Part shown: positions 10,700-20,278 of the stretch, piece after piece
Numbering within the stretch: the first letter of the stretch is position 1
Layout: the number at the start of each line of letters is the position of its first letter
Assembly (NCBI GenBank): GCA_022820945.1
Contig: JAJEEP010000098.1
Location: forward strand, 1-64,000
Length of the DNA stretch: 64,000 nt
Reading direction: 5' to 3'
Source of the DNA: Alphaproteobacteria bacterium
Lineage (GTDB): Bacteria; Pseudomonadota; Alphaproteobacteria; UBA828
The notes under the pieces: model-generated
Told to the model about the DNA's origin: nothing
Databases searched by the model: none
The model's input: only the letters and a program-made list of their open reading frames with translations
Translations under genes and position numbers: made by a program

Positions 10700-10955
10700 A
10701 TTCCCTAACCTCCTTGCCGTTGGCCTTGCGCGCCGAAATGATGCGGATGGCCGAACCGCGCATGGTGTAAATCACTACGAACACGCGACCTTCTATCGCC
10801 CCGAGCAGCCGATAGCGGTCCTCACCGTAGTCCCAGCGACGGTCCCGGCCGACGATCCGGTCGTAATCCAAGAAGACGCGGATGGCGTAGTCGAAGTCGA
10901 AGCCGCGCTGTGCGAGACAAGCGTCGCTCTTGGCATCGTTCCATTCGAATTCCAT
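10674..10955 (-). CDS. brnT: BrnT-family type II toxin
   Basis: Small RelE-fold ribonuclease toxin, 93 aa. Features typical of BrnT are the opening MEFEWNDAKSDACLAQRGFD, the central VGRDRRWDYGEDRYRLLG and the closing IRIISARKANGKEVREYE. The ATG at 10955 lies almost at the predicted transcription start, so the message may be leaderless. The antitoxin overlaps its 3' end. It is the second toxin-antitoxin pair in the window and is unrelated to the PIN pair. Confidence 0.88.
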   Translation of the reverse strand: MEFEWNDAKSDACLAQRGFDFDYAIRVFLDYDRIVGRDRRWDYGEDRYRLLGAIEGRVFVVIYTMRGSAIRIISARKANGKEVREYEQNTRQD

Positions 10956-10960
10956 AGCAT

Positions 10961-10989
10961 GATATAGGCCAATGGCCTACTCGGGTCAA
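10961..10989 (-). promoter_or_regulatory. brnT promoter with overlapping palindromic operator
   Basis: On the minus strand TTGACC (10984-10989) and TATATC (10961-10966) are separated by 17 bases. A perfect 15-base palindrome, TAGGCCA-T-TGGCCTA (10965-10979), fills the spacer and touches the -10 box. This is a natural operator position for an autorepressing antitoxin. The brnT ATG is only about six bases beyond the -10 element. Confidence 0.7.
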
Positions 10990-11020
10990 CGCCCGGCGTC
11001 TGAGGAATCGTAAAGACGCC

Positions 11021-13456
11021 CTAACCCGGCGCGTCTTCGCCCGAGCTACTGCCTGTGTCCTCCGGCCCGTCGCCGGTCCGCTCCCGCGGCGCGTGCTCTC
11101 GCCGCCTGGCCCGTTTCTCCGGCTCCGCCTCTTCGCTGGAAGAGGCGGCGGCTGGAGCGTCCGCGTCCCCCCGTGCGTCTTCGATCACCACCCGGGCGGC
11201 AGGCGCGCGGCCCTGCTTGTCCTCCCCGAAGTAGATCTGCGTGTGGGGGAAAGGAATCTCGATCCCGCGTTCGTCGAACGCGGCCTTGAGCCTGCGGTTG
11301 TATTCCCGCCCGGTCGCCCACTGCGTGAGCGGCTGGGTCTTGAGCCGGGCGCGCACGATGACGGCCGAATCGCCGAAGCTGTTGAGGCCCATGATCTCCA
11401 GCGGCTCCAGCATGTTGGAGCCGAACTCGGGGTCCTGCTGCAGCTCCGCGCCCACCTCGCGCATGACGTCGACCACCTCATCGTAGTCCTCGCGGTAGGC
11501 CACGCCCATGTCGATCAGGTAGTAGGAGTACTCCTTGGTCATGTTGGAGATCGTGTCGACACCGCTGAACGGCACGGTGTGCACGTGGCCCTGCAGGTCG
11601 CGCAGCCGGATGGTGCGGATCGTGATCGCCTCGACCGTGCCGGTGTGGCCGCCGGCGGTCACCACGTCGCCAACGGCGACGCTGTCCTCCAGCAGGATGA
11701 AGAGCCCTGTGATGATGTCCTTCACCAGGGTCTGCGCGCCGAAGCCGATGGCGAGGCCGGCGACGCCCACGCCGGCCAGCACGGGCGCGATATCCAGGCC
11801 GATCTCCGAGAGGATCATCAGCGCCGCGATTACGCCCACGACGACGCGGAGCGCGTTGCGCGCCAGCGGCAGCAGCGTCCGCGCACGCTGGCTCCGCTCC
11901 AACAGCTCGCCCTTCTCGTCCACTTGCGTCAGGTAGCGGTCGACGAGGGTCGTCGCCACTTCGAGCACGATCGTGGCGACCACCGCGATGGCGACGATCG
12001 AGGCGAGCGTCGCGATGACCGCGGTGCCTGTCTCGCTCGCGAGCCAGGTGAAGATGTCGGCGTTCCATGCTTCGAGGACCAGGCAAATCCCCAGCAGCAG
12101 GATCACCGCCTGCGCCGCCCGGCGTGCGACCGGCAGATAGCGGTTCACCCGCGCCTGCAGCCCCGGATAGCGCTCGTGCAGCTCGGCGCGGATGCGGAAG
12201 CCTCGCTCGAAGCCGCGCCGGACGCCTGCGAAGCCGAAGCCCGTGGCCCAGGCGATGGCGAGCGTGGCAGCACTCCCCTTGACCAGGAAGAGGAAGCCAT
12301 CCAACCCCTCTGCGGCAGCCAGCAGCCCGCCCGCGATGACGTAGAGGATCGCCGGGATGTGCCAGAAGTCCGCGAGCTTGCCGAGGAACGCGAAAACCCT
12401 GAGATGCGCCCGCGTGCCGCTGGTCCGCCCGGTCTCGTGCAGCCAGCGCGCAAACGCCACGCGGTTCTGCAGGATGAGCGTGATGAGCAGGCCGACCAGC
12501 AGGATGCCGAGCAGGCGGATCAGGGCCGCATGGCCGGACTCGGGCAGGCCGAGAAGCAGGGCCGCATAGCAGAAGACGTAGCCGTAGGCCCCGATGTTCA
12601 CCAGGCGCCGCCACCAGATCGAGCAATAGGCCGCGTTTTCGTTGGTGATCGGCACGAGCCTGAGCTGCGGCGCGTAAGGCGCCAGCACCAGGGTGCCGGC
12701 CACCTTGACCACGCTCGCGATCAGGTGGGCGCTGATGATCGCAAGCGCGACCACGCGCAGCGCGTCCGCCGGCTCGATGACGGTGAGCACGCCGTAGCCG
12801 GCGCCGGCCGCGACCAGATTGGGCGCGGCCCTCAACACCGCGTTGTAGAGCAGCAGCGCGGGCTTCAGCCACGGCGACGGCTGCTCCAGCCCCTCCACCC
12901 GGCGGCGTGGCGCCCTGAGCAGGCGGAAGACGATCAGGCCGACGACAATGCCGGCAACGATCACCGCGACCAGCTTGCCGAAGGAGACAAGCCAGGCGTC
13001 GCGCTCCTCTCGCTCGCCCCAGTTCTCGACGAGCCATTCGATGGCCTCGGGAATGCTCGCGATCTCACGCGCGAGATCGACGATATGCCCACCGAGGGTG
13101 GCGATCCCGTCAGAGAACGCGCGCATGGCCGACGCGCTTTCCGCGTCTTCGCCCGCCTCCGTCGCCTGCTGCGCCTCCAGCGCGGCCTTGAGGTCGGCGA
13201 TGAAGCGCTCGCGCTGCTCCGGCGACTCCAGGGTTTCGACCAGGCTCTCGAGGGCCCGAGCGTCGGCCGCGTCGGCGGCGGGCGCGGTCTCTTGCGCCAG
13301 TGTGGGCGCGCTTGCCGCGAGCCACAGGGTCGCCAGCAGCGCCGCCGCCACCCCAGCGCTGAGTGCGCGCGGGGCGCGAATGGCGGGTCGCTGGACACCC
13401 GGCCGAAGCGCGTGCCAGAGTGCCGCCGCCGCGCGATGCACCGGGAGGGACGACAT
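11021..13456 (-). CDS. Large MscS-family mechanosensitive channel
   Basis: Inner-membrane channel that opens on membrane tension, 811 aa, much longer than the about 290 aa of E. coli MscS. There is a signal-like segment ending SAPTLAQ, a periplasmic helical stretch, about ten hydrophobic segments, then the MscS pore and beta domain ([40 protein letters not shown]) and the C-terminal domain ending with [13 protein letters not shown]. An acidic/basic low-complexity tail follows. The ATG at 13456 has no ribosome-binding site and shares bases with the divergent arsC start, so the true start is uncertain. Confidence 0.85.
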   Translation of the reverse strand: MSSLPVHRAAAALWHALRPGVQRPAIRAPRALSAGVAAALLATLWLAASAPTLAQETAPAADAADARALESLVETLESPEQRERFIADLKAALEAQQATEAGEDAESASAMRAFSDGIATLGGHIVDLAREIASIPEAIEWLVENWGEREERDAWLVSFGKLVAVIVAGIVVGLIVFRLLRAPRRRVEGLEQPSPWLKPALLLYNAVLRAAPNLVAAGAGYGVLTVIEPADALRVVALAIISAHLIASVVKVAGTLVLAPYAPQLRLVPITNENAAYCSIWWRRLVNIGAYGYVFCYAALLLGLPESGHAALIRLLGILLVGLLITLILQNRVAFARWLHETGRTSGTRAHLRVFAFLGKLADFWHIPAILYVIAGGLLAAAEGLDGFLFLVKGSAATLAIAWATGFGFAGVRRGFERGFRIRAELHERYPGLQARVNRYLPVARRAAQAVILLLGICLVLEAWNADIFTWLASETGTAVIATLASIVAIAVVATIVLEVATTLVDRYLTQVDEKGELLERSQRARTLLPLARNALRVVVGVIAALMILSEIGLDIAPVLAGVGVAGLAIGFGAQTLVKDIITGLFILLEDSVAVGDVVTAGGHTGTVEAITIRTIRLRDLQGHVHTVPFSGVDTISNMTKEYSYYLIDMGVAYREDYDEVVDVMREVGAELQQDPEFGSNMLEPLEIMGLNSFGDSAVIVRARLKTQPLTQWATGREYNRRLKAAFDERGIEIPFPHTQIYFGEDKQGRAPAARVVIEDARGDADAPAAASSSEEAEPEKRARRREHAPRERTGDGPEDTGSSSGEDAPG

Positions 13457-13802
13457 GGCGGTGACTATTTACCACAACCCGCGCTGCTCCAAGTCCCGTC
13501 AAACATTGCAGTTGTTGCGGGACCGGGGCATCGAGCCGGAGATCGTGGAGTATCTGAAGACACCGCCCTCGGCCGACGAATTGGCTTCCTTGCTTTCCAA
13601 GCTCGCGATGGAGCCGCGCGCGCTCACGCGCACGAAGGAGGCCGCCTATCGCGAAGCCGGCATGGCCGACCAGAACCTCTCCCGCCGCGCGCTGATCGAC
13701 CTCATGGTCGCCAATCCCATCGTCATCGAGCGGCCCATCGTCGTGAACGGCGCCCGCGCGGCCCTCGGCCGGCCGCCCGAGAGCGTGCTGTCCATCCTCT
13801 AG
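13455..13802 (+). CDS. arsC: ArsC-family reductase (arsenate reductase-like)
   Basis: Thioredoxin-fold protein of 115 aa related to glutaredoxin-coupled arsenate reductases. The opening [13 protein letters not shown] holds the catalytic Cys11, and [20 protein letters not shown] matches the family C-terminal substrate region. GGGAGG precedes the ATG by six bases. No arsR or arsenite exporter gene is nearby, so a housekeeping role is possible. The start codon overlaps the start of the divergent channel gene. It heads a plus-strand run with the deacetylase-like gene 17 bases downstream. Confidence 0.85.
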   Translation: MAVTIYHNPRCSKSRQTLQLLRDRGIEPEIVEYLKTPPSADELASLLSKLAMEPRALTRTKEAAYREAGMADQNLSRRALIDLMVANPIVIERPIVVNGARAALGRPPESVLSIL

Positions 13803-13819
13803 CCCCGCATCTGGTACCT

Positions 13820-14770
13820 GTGACCCTACCGGTCGTCTTTCACCCGGACTACACGGTCCCGCTGCCGCCCGGCCATCGCTTCCCCATCGGAAAGTTCGGC
13901 CGGATCAAGGACGTGCTGCTGGAGGATGGCGTGATTCCGCGGTCGAGCCTGGTCGAGCCCGCGCCTGCCAGCCACGCGTGGCTGACGCTGGCCCACCACG
14001 AGACCTACGTGGACGCGGTGCTGACCCTCGCGCTCGACCGCCGTGCCATCCGCCGGCTCGGGCTGCCGCTCTCCGAGGCGCTGGTGCGCCGCGGCCGCGC
14101 CGCCGTTGGCGGCACCGTGCTCACCGGCCGTCTCGCGCTCGCGCATGGGCTGGCGTGCAACACCGCCGGCGGCAGCCACCACGCCTTCGCCGATCACGGC
14201 GCCGGCTTCTGCCTCTTCAACGATGTCGCCGTCGCGATCCGCGTGCTGCGCAGCGAGGGGCTGATCGAGCGGGCCCTGGTGGTCGATCTCGACGTCCATC
14301 AGGGCGACGGCACGGCGGCGATCTTCCAGGACGAGCCGGAGGTCTTCACCTTCTCGCTGCACTGCGAGGCCAACTATCCGCCCTCGAAGGAGACCAGCGA
14401 TCTCGACATCGGCGTGCCTCCCGGCACCGGCGACGACGTCTATCACTCGGTGCTGGCGACCCACCTGCCGACACTGCTCTCGGACCATCGGCCGGATATC
14501 GTGTTCTACAATGCCGGCGTCGATCCCCATGCCGACGACAAGCTCGGCCGGCTCGCCCTGGGCGAGGGCGGCCTCGCCCGGCGCGATCGCTACGTGATCG
14601 AGACCTGCCGCGAGGCCGACGTGCCGACCGCCTGCGTGGTGGGCGGCGGCTATGCCGACGACCTCGACCGGCTGGCGCGCCGGCATACGAGCGTCCACCG
14701 GGCTGCGGCTCTGGTGGCGGCGTCGGCGGACGGGCGCGCACGAATGCGGGTTGCGGGAGGGAGAGGATGA
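13820..14770 (+). CDS. Histone deacetylase-like zinc amidohydrolase
   Basis: Arginase/deacetylase-fold protein of 316 aa, closest in motif style to class IV (HDAC11-like) bacterial members. Visible active-site residues are H120-H121 ([11 protein letters not shown]), zinc ligands D158 and H160 ([11 protein letters not shown]) and D234 ([11 protein letters not shown]), and a GGGY tyrosine near the C terminus. Bacterial members deacetylate small molecules such as polyamines or acetoin-related substrates; the substrate here is unknown. The GTG start at 13820 is the only reasonable initiation site after the arsC stop. It overlaps the next gene by 4 bases (ATGA). Confidence 0.85.
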   Translation: MTLPVVFHPDYTVPLPPGHRFPIGKFGRIKDVLLEDGVIPRSSLVEPAPASHAWLTLAHHETYVDAVLTLALDRRAIRRLGLPLSEALVRRGRAAVGGTVLTGRLALAHGLACNTAGGSHHAFADHGAGFCLFNDVAVAIRVLRSEGLIERALVVDLDVHQGDGTAAIFQDEPEVFTFSLHCEANYPPSKETSDLDIGVPPGTGDDVYHSVLATHLPTLLSDHRPDIVFYNAGVDPHADDKLGRLALGEGGLARRDRYVIETCREADVPTACVVGGGYADDLDRLARRHTSVHRAAALVAASADGRARMRVAGGRG

Positions 14771-15798
14771 AGGCGGCGGTGATCCACGGCTACGGCGAGG
14801 CGTTCGATACCATCGTCTACGAGGATGTGCAGACCCCCGTCGCAGGCCCCGGCGAGCTTCTTATCAAGGTCCATGCCTCCGGCGTGAACCATTGCGACAC
14901 CGACCTGCGCAAGGGGCTCTTCGGCGTCGAAAGCCCGATGCCCCACGTCATGGGCGTGGACGCGGCGGGCGCGGTTGCGGACGTGGGCGCCGGGGTTACA
15001 GGGTTCAGCGAGGGCGACCGGGTCGCGCCCCACTTCATGCTGAGCTGCGGCGCCTGCGGCGACTGCCGCGACGGCCGTGAGAACCTGTGCCTGAATGCAG
15101 GCGTGCTCGGAGTCACCCATTGGGGCGGCTACGCGGAATACGTACGTGTGCGCCACGACCACGTCGTCCGCATTCCCGACTCGCTGTCGTACGAGGACGC
15201 GGTAGCCGGCCAGATTCCCTTTGCCACTGCCTGGGAAGCGCTGATCGAGGAGATCCGCCTCCGTGCCGGCGAGACGGTGCTGATCACCGCCGCGGGCGGC
15301 GGGGTCGGCTCCGCCGCGGTGCAGATCGCGAAGTTCGCAGGCGCACGCGTTATCGCCGCTGCGGGCTCGGAGGAGAAGCTGGAGAAGGCCCGCGCCCTCG
15401 GTGCCGACGCCGCCATCGACTACACGCGCGAAGGCATCGGCGACGCAGCCCGCCGGTTCACCGATGGCCGGGGCGTCGATGCGGCGCTGGAGATGACCGG
15501 CGGTGCGATCCTGGTGGGCGCCATCGATGCGCTCGCACCCGGCGCCCGGCTCGCCACCATCGGCGCCCACGGCGGCGAGCGGGTGGAGATCGACTTCATC
15601 GAGTTCTTCCGCAAGCACATCGCGGTGCACGGCTGCGGCCGCTCCACCAAGGGCCATGTCGAGCGCGTGCTCGGTCTGATGGCCGAGGGCCATCTCAAGC
15701 CCGTGATCCACCAGACCTTTGCCTTGAGCGAGGCACCGGCGGCCCATGCGCTGATGGAGAGCCGCAACTTCTTCGGCCGCATGATCATGCGGCCCTGA
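14767..15798 (+). CDS. Zinc-dependent alcohol dehydrogenase, MDR family
   Basis: Medium-chain dehydrogenase/reductase of 343 aa. The catalytic-zinc region is [15 protein letters not shown], the structural-zinc cysteines lie in [17 protein letters not shown] (four Cys), and the Rossmann motif is [16 protein letters not shown]. The ATG overlaps the stop of the deacetylase-like gene, so the two are coupled. Substrate unknown; the pairing with an acyl amidohydrolase could mean sequential processing of an acetylated aldehyde or alcohol, but this is inference. Confidence 0.88.
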   Translation: MKAAVIHGYGEAFDTIVYEDVQTPVAGPGELLIKVHASGVNHCDTDLRKGLFGVESPMPHVMGVDAAGAVADVGAGVTGFSEGDRVAPHFMLSCGACGDCRDGRENLCLNAGVLGVTHWGGYAEYVRVRHDHVVRIPDSLSYEDAVAGQIPFATAWEALIEEIRLRAGETVLITAAGGGVGSAAVQIAKFAGARVIAAAGSEEKLEKARALGADAAIDYTREGIGDAARRFTDGRGVDAALEMTGGAILVGAIDALAPGARLATIGAHGGERVEIDFIEFFRKHIAVHGCGRSTKGHVERVLGLMAEGHLKPVIHQTFALSEAPAAHALMESRNFFGRMIMRP

Positions 15799-15812
15799 TC
15801 CGGCCGGTTGCG

Positions 15813-16463
15813 GTGCCCGATCCGCTCGGCAATTTCGCCTTTACCTGGCCGTTCTACGCAGGCGGGGTCATCGCGTATTTGATCGGCGCGCTGCCCATGG
15901 GGCTGATCGTGGCACGCCTGTTCAAGCTTGGCGACCTGCGCCGCATCGGCTCCGGCAACATTGGGGCGACGAACGTGCTGCGCACCGGCAACAGGGCGGC
16001 AGCCGCTCTCACCCTGCTGCTGGACGGCGGCAAGGGCGCGGTCGCCGTGGTCATCGCCCAGCGCTTCGGCCCCGACATGGCGGTGATCGCCGCAGGCTGC
16101 GTGGTCGTGGGCCACATCGCACCGGTCTGGCTGCTCTTCAAGGGCGGCAAGGGGGTGGCCACCACTCTCGGCGTCCTGCTCGCCATCGCGTGGCCGGTGG
16201 GGCTTCTCGCCTGCGCACTCTGGCTCGCGGTCGCAGGCCTCTTCCGCTACTCGTCGCTGGCCGCGCTGATCGCCATTTGCGCCACTCCAGGGTTCGCGAT
16301 CGTCTTCGACAAGCCGCAGATCGCGTGGCTCGCAGGGTTCCTGGCAGTGATCGTGACGCTCCGCCACGCAGCGAACATCCTGCGCCTTGTGCGGGGCCGC
16401 GAGCCCCGAATCGGCCGCAGCCCCCCGGCTGGGCCCGAAACCCAACCCCCGGAGGGCCAGTGA
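15813..16463 (+). CDS. plsY: Acyl-phosphate:glycerol-3-phosphate acyltransferase
   Basis: Integral membrane enzyme that transfers an acyl group from acyl phosphate to glycerol-3-phosphate, the first acylation in phospholipid synthesis; 216 aa, about six hydrophobic segments. Conserved motifs are GSGNIGATNVLRTGN, LLDGGKGAV and LFKGGKGVATTLG. The GTG at 15813 is the in-frame start after the dehydrogenase stop, though its ribosome site is weak. The stop overlaps the dprA GTG by 4 bases. The plsY-dprA-topA order is common in alphaproteobacteria. Confidence 0.92.
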   Translation: MPDPLGNFAFTWPFYAGGVIAYLIGALPMGLIVARLFKLGDLRRIGSGNIGATNVLRTGNRAAAALTLLLDGGKGAVAVVIAQRFGPDMAVIAAGCVVVGHIAPVWLLFKGGKGVATTLGVLLAIAWPVGLLACALWLAVAGLFRYSSLAALIAICATPGFAIVFDKPQIAWLAGFLAVIVTLRHAANILRLVRGREPRIGRSPPAGPETQPPEGQ

Positions 16464-17608
16464 ACGTCTCTCACTCCACCGAGCCACGCACGCTCACCGA
16501 GGCCGAACGGCTGGACTGGCTGCGCCTCGCCCGCAGCGAGAACGTGGGGCCGATCACCTTCTTCGCCCTGCTTGAGCGCTTCGGCTCGCCGGCGGCGGTG
16601 CTCGATGCCCTGCCCGCGCTCGCGCGACGGGGCGGCCGGCGGCGCCCCATCAAGGTGTGCTCGCGCGCGGCGGCCGAGCGCGAGGCGAAGGCGCTGGCCG
16701 CGCTCGGTGGGCACCTGATCGCGCTTGGCGAGCCCGCCTATCCGCCAGCGCTCGCCGCCATCGACGACCCGCCGCCGGTGCTCGCCCTGCGCGGACGCGT
16801 GGACCTCCTCGCGGGCGAGTGCATCGCCGTAGTGGGCGCCCGCAACGCGTCCGCGAACGGGCTTCACTTCGCGGAGCAATTGGCAACGGACCTCGGCGCG
16901 GCGGGGCTCACCGTGGTCTCGGGCATGGCGCGCGGCATCGACGCCCGCGCCCACGCCGGCGCGCTTGCCACCGGCACGGTCGCGGTCATGGGCGGCGGGG
17001 TCGATGTCGTCTATCCCAAGGAGAATCGCTCGCTCTTCGAGCGGCTGCTGGCGGGGGGGACAGTCGTCGCGGAGGCGCCGCTCGGCACCGTGCCGATGGG
17101 GCGCCACTTCCCGCGCCGCAACCGCATCATCGCCGGGCTCTCCCGCGGCGTCGTGATCGTCGAGGGCGCGGCCCGCTCCGGCTCTTTGATAACCGCGCGG
17201 CTCGCGCTGGAGCAGGGCCGCGAGGTGATGGCGGTCCCCGGCTCGCCACTCGACCCCCGCGCCAGCGGTCCTAACCGCCTGATTCGCCAGGGAGCCACGC
17301 TGGTGGAGAACGCCGACCACGTGCTCGAAGCGCTCGCCGAGGGCGGACGCCACGCGCTCGGCGAACCCCGGCAACGCTGGCCTTCCTACGCCGCTTCCGG
17401 AGTGCCCGAGGACGACGAGGCGCCGGCCAGCGCCCGCGACGCGGTGAGCGCATTGCTCGGCCCGAGCCCCGTGCCAATGGACATGCTGGTCAGGCAGAGC
17501 CGGTTGACTCCCGCGATGGTGGCGACCATTTTGCTGGAGCTTGAGCTGGCGGGACGCTTGGAGCGGCAGCCGGGCAACCGCGTCTCACTTTCTCAACCGG
17601 CGGCGTAG
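16460..17608 (+). CDS. dprA: DNA-processing protein DprA
   Basis: Single-stranded-DNA-binding RecA loader used in natural transformation and recombination, 382 aa. The Rossmann-like core is evident in VVGARNASANGLHFAEQLA, VVSGMARGIDARAHAGAL, VMGGGVDVVYPKENRSL and FPRRNRIIAGLS. A C-terminal winged-helix DML1-like domain covers the last 60 residues. GTG start follows GGAGG and overlaps the plsY stop. The length is typical. It says little about competence by itself, because dprA is widespread. Confidence 0.95.
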   Translation: MNVSHSTEPRTLTEAERLDWLRLARSENVGPITFFALLERFGSPAAVLDALPALARRGGRRRPIKVCSRAAAEREAKALAALGGHLIALGEPAYPPALAAIDDPPPVLALRGRVDLLAGECIAVVGARNASANGLHFAEQLATDLGAAGLTVVSGMARGIDARAHAGALATGTVAVMGGGVDVVYPKENRSLFERLLAGGTVVAEAPLGTVPMGRHFPRRNRIIAGLSRGVVIVEGAARSGSLITARLALEQGREVMAVPGSPLDPRASGPNRLIRQGATLVENADHVLEALAEGGRHALGEPRQRWPSYAASGVPEDDEAPASARDAVSALLGPSPVPMDMLVRQSRLTPAMVATILLELELAGRLERQPGNRVSLSQPAA

Positions 17609-17644
17609 CGCCGCCCATCGGCGCTGCCAACAAGTCGTTACGGA

Positions 17645-20263
17645 ATGGACGTCGTCGTCGTCGAATCGCCTACCAAGGCGTCTACCATCGGCAGGTACCT
17701 GGGGCCCGACTACAAGGTCGTGGCCTCCTACGGGCACGTGCGCGACCTCCTGCCCAAGGACGGCTCGGTGCGGCCGGACGATGCGTTCGCCATGGACTGG
17801 ACCGTCTCCGACGGTGCCGAGAAGCACATCGGCACCATCGGCAAGGCGCTCCGGGGCGCGGACCGCCTCTATCTCGCCACCGACCCCGACCGCGAGGGGG
17901 AGGCGATCTCCTGGCACGTGCGGGACGAGCTCGGCCGCCGCGGGCTGCTGGACGGCGTCGCGGTCAAGCGCGTGGTCTTCACCGAGGTCACGAAGTCCGC
18001 CGTGCTCGACGCCATGGCTGCCCCGCGCGACCTCGACGACAACCTGATCGACGCCTACAAGGCGCGCCGCGCGCTCGACTATCTGGTGGGCTTCACGCTC
18101 TCGCCGGTGCTCTGGCGCAAGCTCCCCGGCTCGCGCTCGGCCGGGCGCGTGCAGTCCGTGGCACTCCGCCTGATCTGCGCGCGCGAGGTCGAGATCGAGG
18201 CCTTCAAGCCGCGCGAGTACTGGTCGATCGAGGTCGATCTCGACACACCCAGGGGCGAGCGCATGGTGGCCCGCCTCGCCGCTCTCGACGGCGAGAAGCT
18301 CGGCAAGTACGCGTTGGGCGACAAGGCGGCGGCGGAACGGGCGGCTGAACTCGTCCGCGCCGGCCGCTACCGCATCGCCGCCGTCGAGCCGAAGCGGGTC
18401 AAGCGCAATCCGGCGCCCCCCTTCACCACGTCGACCCTGCAGCAGGAGGCCTCACGCAAGCTCGGCTTCGCCGCGCGCCGCACCATGCAGGTGGCCCAGC
18501 AGCTCTACGAAGGCATCGCGGTGGGCGGCGAGCAGGTGGGGCTCATCACCTACATGCGGACCGACGGCGTGCAGATCGCGGAGCAGGCGCTGCGCCAGGC
18601 ACGCGATGTGATCGGGCAACGCTACGGCTCGAACTACGTGCCGGAGAAGCCCCGCCGCTACCGCACCAAGGCCAAGAACGCGCAGGAAGCGCACGAGGCC
18701 ATCCGCCCCACCGATCTCGCCCGCACGCCCCAGTCTCTCTCGACCGTGCTCAAGAAGGACCAGGCGCGGCTCTACGAGCTGATCTGGAAGCGCGCGCTCG
18801 CGAGCCAGATGGCGAGTGCCGAGATCGACCGGGTGAGCGTGGATATCGCCTCCGACGACGGCCGCACCGGGCTCCGCGCCACCGGTTCGACGATCGCCTT
18901 CGATGGCTTCTTGCGCGTCTATCAGGAGGGCCGCGACGACGCCCGGCGCGAAGGCGGCGACGATTCGGACGACGAGCGCAGGCTGCCGGCGGTCACCGTG
19001 GGCGAGTCGATGGCGGTCGCCGGCGTCACGCCGAACAAGCACGTGACCGAGCCGCCGCCGCGTTTCTCCGAAGCGAGCCTGGTCAGGCGGCTGGAAGAGC
19101 TCGGCATCGGTCGCCCCTCCACCTACGCCTCGATCATCTCGGTGCTGCAGGACCGCAACTACGTGCGCCTGGAGAAGCGCCGCTTCGTGCCGGAAGATCG
19201 CGGGCGCATCGTCACGGTATTCCTCGAGAACTTCTTCAGTCGCTACGTCGAGTACGACTTCACCGCCTCCCTCGAAGGCCAGCTCGATACCATCTCGGCC
19301 GGCGAGATCGACTGGCGCGCGGTGCTCAGCGATTTCTGGCGGGACTTCGCCGGTGCGGTCGAGGAGACCAAGGGGCTCCGGGTCAAGCATGTGCTCGACG
19401 CCCTCGACGAGACCCTCGGTCTGCACCTCTTCCCCGCCGAAGACGGCGGCGAGGACCGCCGCTGCCCCTCCTGCGAGGACGGCCGCCTCGGGCTCAAGCT
19501 CGGGCGCTACGGCCCCTTCGTCGGCTGCGCCAACTATCCCGAGTGCAAGTACACGCGCCCGCTCGCCGATAACGGCGGCGATTCAGCGGAGCCCCGCACG
19601 CTGGGGAACGACCCCGAGACCGGGCTGCCTGTCCAGCTCAAGCGCGGCCCCTACGGCCTCTACGTCGAGCGCGGCGTGGACGGCGATACCAAGGAGAAGC
19701 CCAAGCGGGTCTCCCTGCCCCAGGACCTCGCGCCCGACCTGGTCGATCTCCAGACGGCGCTCGGCCTGCTCTCGCTGCCGCGGGAGATCGGCACTCATCC
19801 CGAGACCGGCAAGCCGGTCACCGCCGGCATCGGCCGCTTCGGCGCCTACGTCAAGCACGACGGCACCTATCGCTCCCTGCCGCGCGGCGAGAATGTGCTG
19901 GAGGTGGGCCTGAACCGAGCGGTGGTGCTGATCGCGGAGAAGAAGGGCGGCGCGCGGCTCTTGCGGGAGCTCGGCGCCCATCCCGACGGCGGCCAGCCGG
20001 TAACGCTCCACACAGGCCGCTACGGGCCATACGTCCAGCATGGCAGGCTGCGGGCCTCGCTGCCCAAAGGCGTGTCCGACGACGACTTCACTCTCGATGG
20101 CGCGGTCAAGCTGCTTGCCGCCAAGGCGGCCAAGGGCGGCGCCAAGAAGAAGGGCGCCGGGCGCGGGCGCAAGTCCGCATCGGCCAAGACCGGCACGGCG
20201 CGGTCGAAGGCCAGGCGCGGCTCGCGCCGGCAGGCGGACGCGCCGGCCGACGGCGCGCCCTAG
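17645..20263 (+). CDS. topA: DNA topoisomerase I
   Basis: Type IA topoisomerase that relaxes negative supercoils, 872 aa. The Toprim domain begins with VVVESPTKASTIGRYL and contains ATDPDREGEAISWHV; the catalytic tyrosine is Y303 in LITYMRTDG. The C-terminal part has one four-cysteine zinc finger (RCPSCEDGRLGLKLG then CANYPECK) and three further repeats with a GRYGPYV-type core. A lysine/arginine-rich tail of about 50 residues ends the protein, as in many alphaproteobacteria. The gene is 36 bases after dprA. Confidence 0.97.
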   Translation: MDVVVVESPTKASTIGRYLGPDYKVVASYGHVRDLLPKDGSVRPDDAFAMDWTVSDGAEKHIGTIGKALRGADRLYLATDPDREGEAISWHVRDELGRRGLLDGVAVKRVVFTEVTKSAVLDAMAAPRDLDDNLIDAYKARRALDYLVGFTLSPVLWRKLPGSRSAGRVQSVALRLICAREVEIEAFKPREYWSIEVDLDTPRGERMVARLAALDGEKLGKYALGDKAAAERAAELVRAGRYRIAAVEPKRVKRNPAPPFTTSTLQQEASRKLGFAARRTMQVAQQLYEGIAVGGEQVGLITYMRTDGVQIAEQALRQARDVIGQRYGSNYVPEKPRRYRTKAKNAQEAHEAIRPTDLARTPQSLSTVLKKDQARLYELIWKRALASQMASAEIDRVSVDIASDDGRTGLRATGSTIAFDGFLRVYQEGRDDARREGGDDSDDERRLPAVTVGESMAVAGVTPNKHVTEPPPRFSEASLVRRLEELGIGRPSTYASIISVLQDRNYVRLEKRRFVPEDRGRIVTVFLENFFSRYVEYDFTASLEGQLDTISAGEIDWRAVLSDFWRDFAGAVEETKGLRVKHVLDALDETLGLHLFPAEDGGEDRRCPSCEDGRLGLKLGRYGPFVGCANYPECKYTRPLADNGGDSAEPRTLGNDPETGLPVQLKRGPYGLYVERGVDGDTKEKPKRVSLPQDLAPDLVDLQTALGLLSLPREIGTHPETGKPVTAGIGRFGAYVKHDGTYRSLPRGENVLEVGLNRAVVLIAEKKGGARLLRELGAHPDGGQPVTLHTGRYGPYVQHGRLRASLPKGVSDDDFTLDGAVKLLAAKAAKGGAKKKGAGRGRKSASAKTGTARSKARRGSRRQADAPADGAP

Positions 20264-20278
20264 CGGCGCGCAGCGCAC

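Noticed and set aside
11093..14770. A 1225-codon plus-strand frame covering the channel, arsC and the deacetylase-like gene
   Set aside because: Only its last 316 codons (from GTG 13820) show a protein family; the earlier part is antisense to the MscS gene and lacks any motif.
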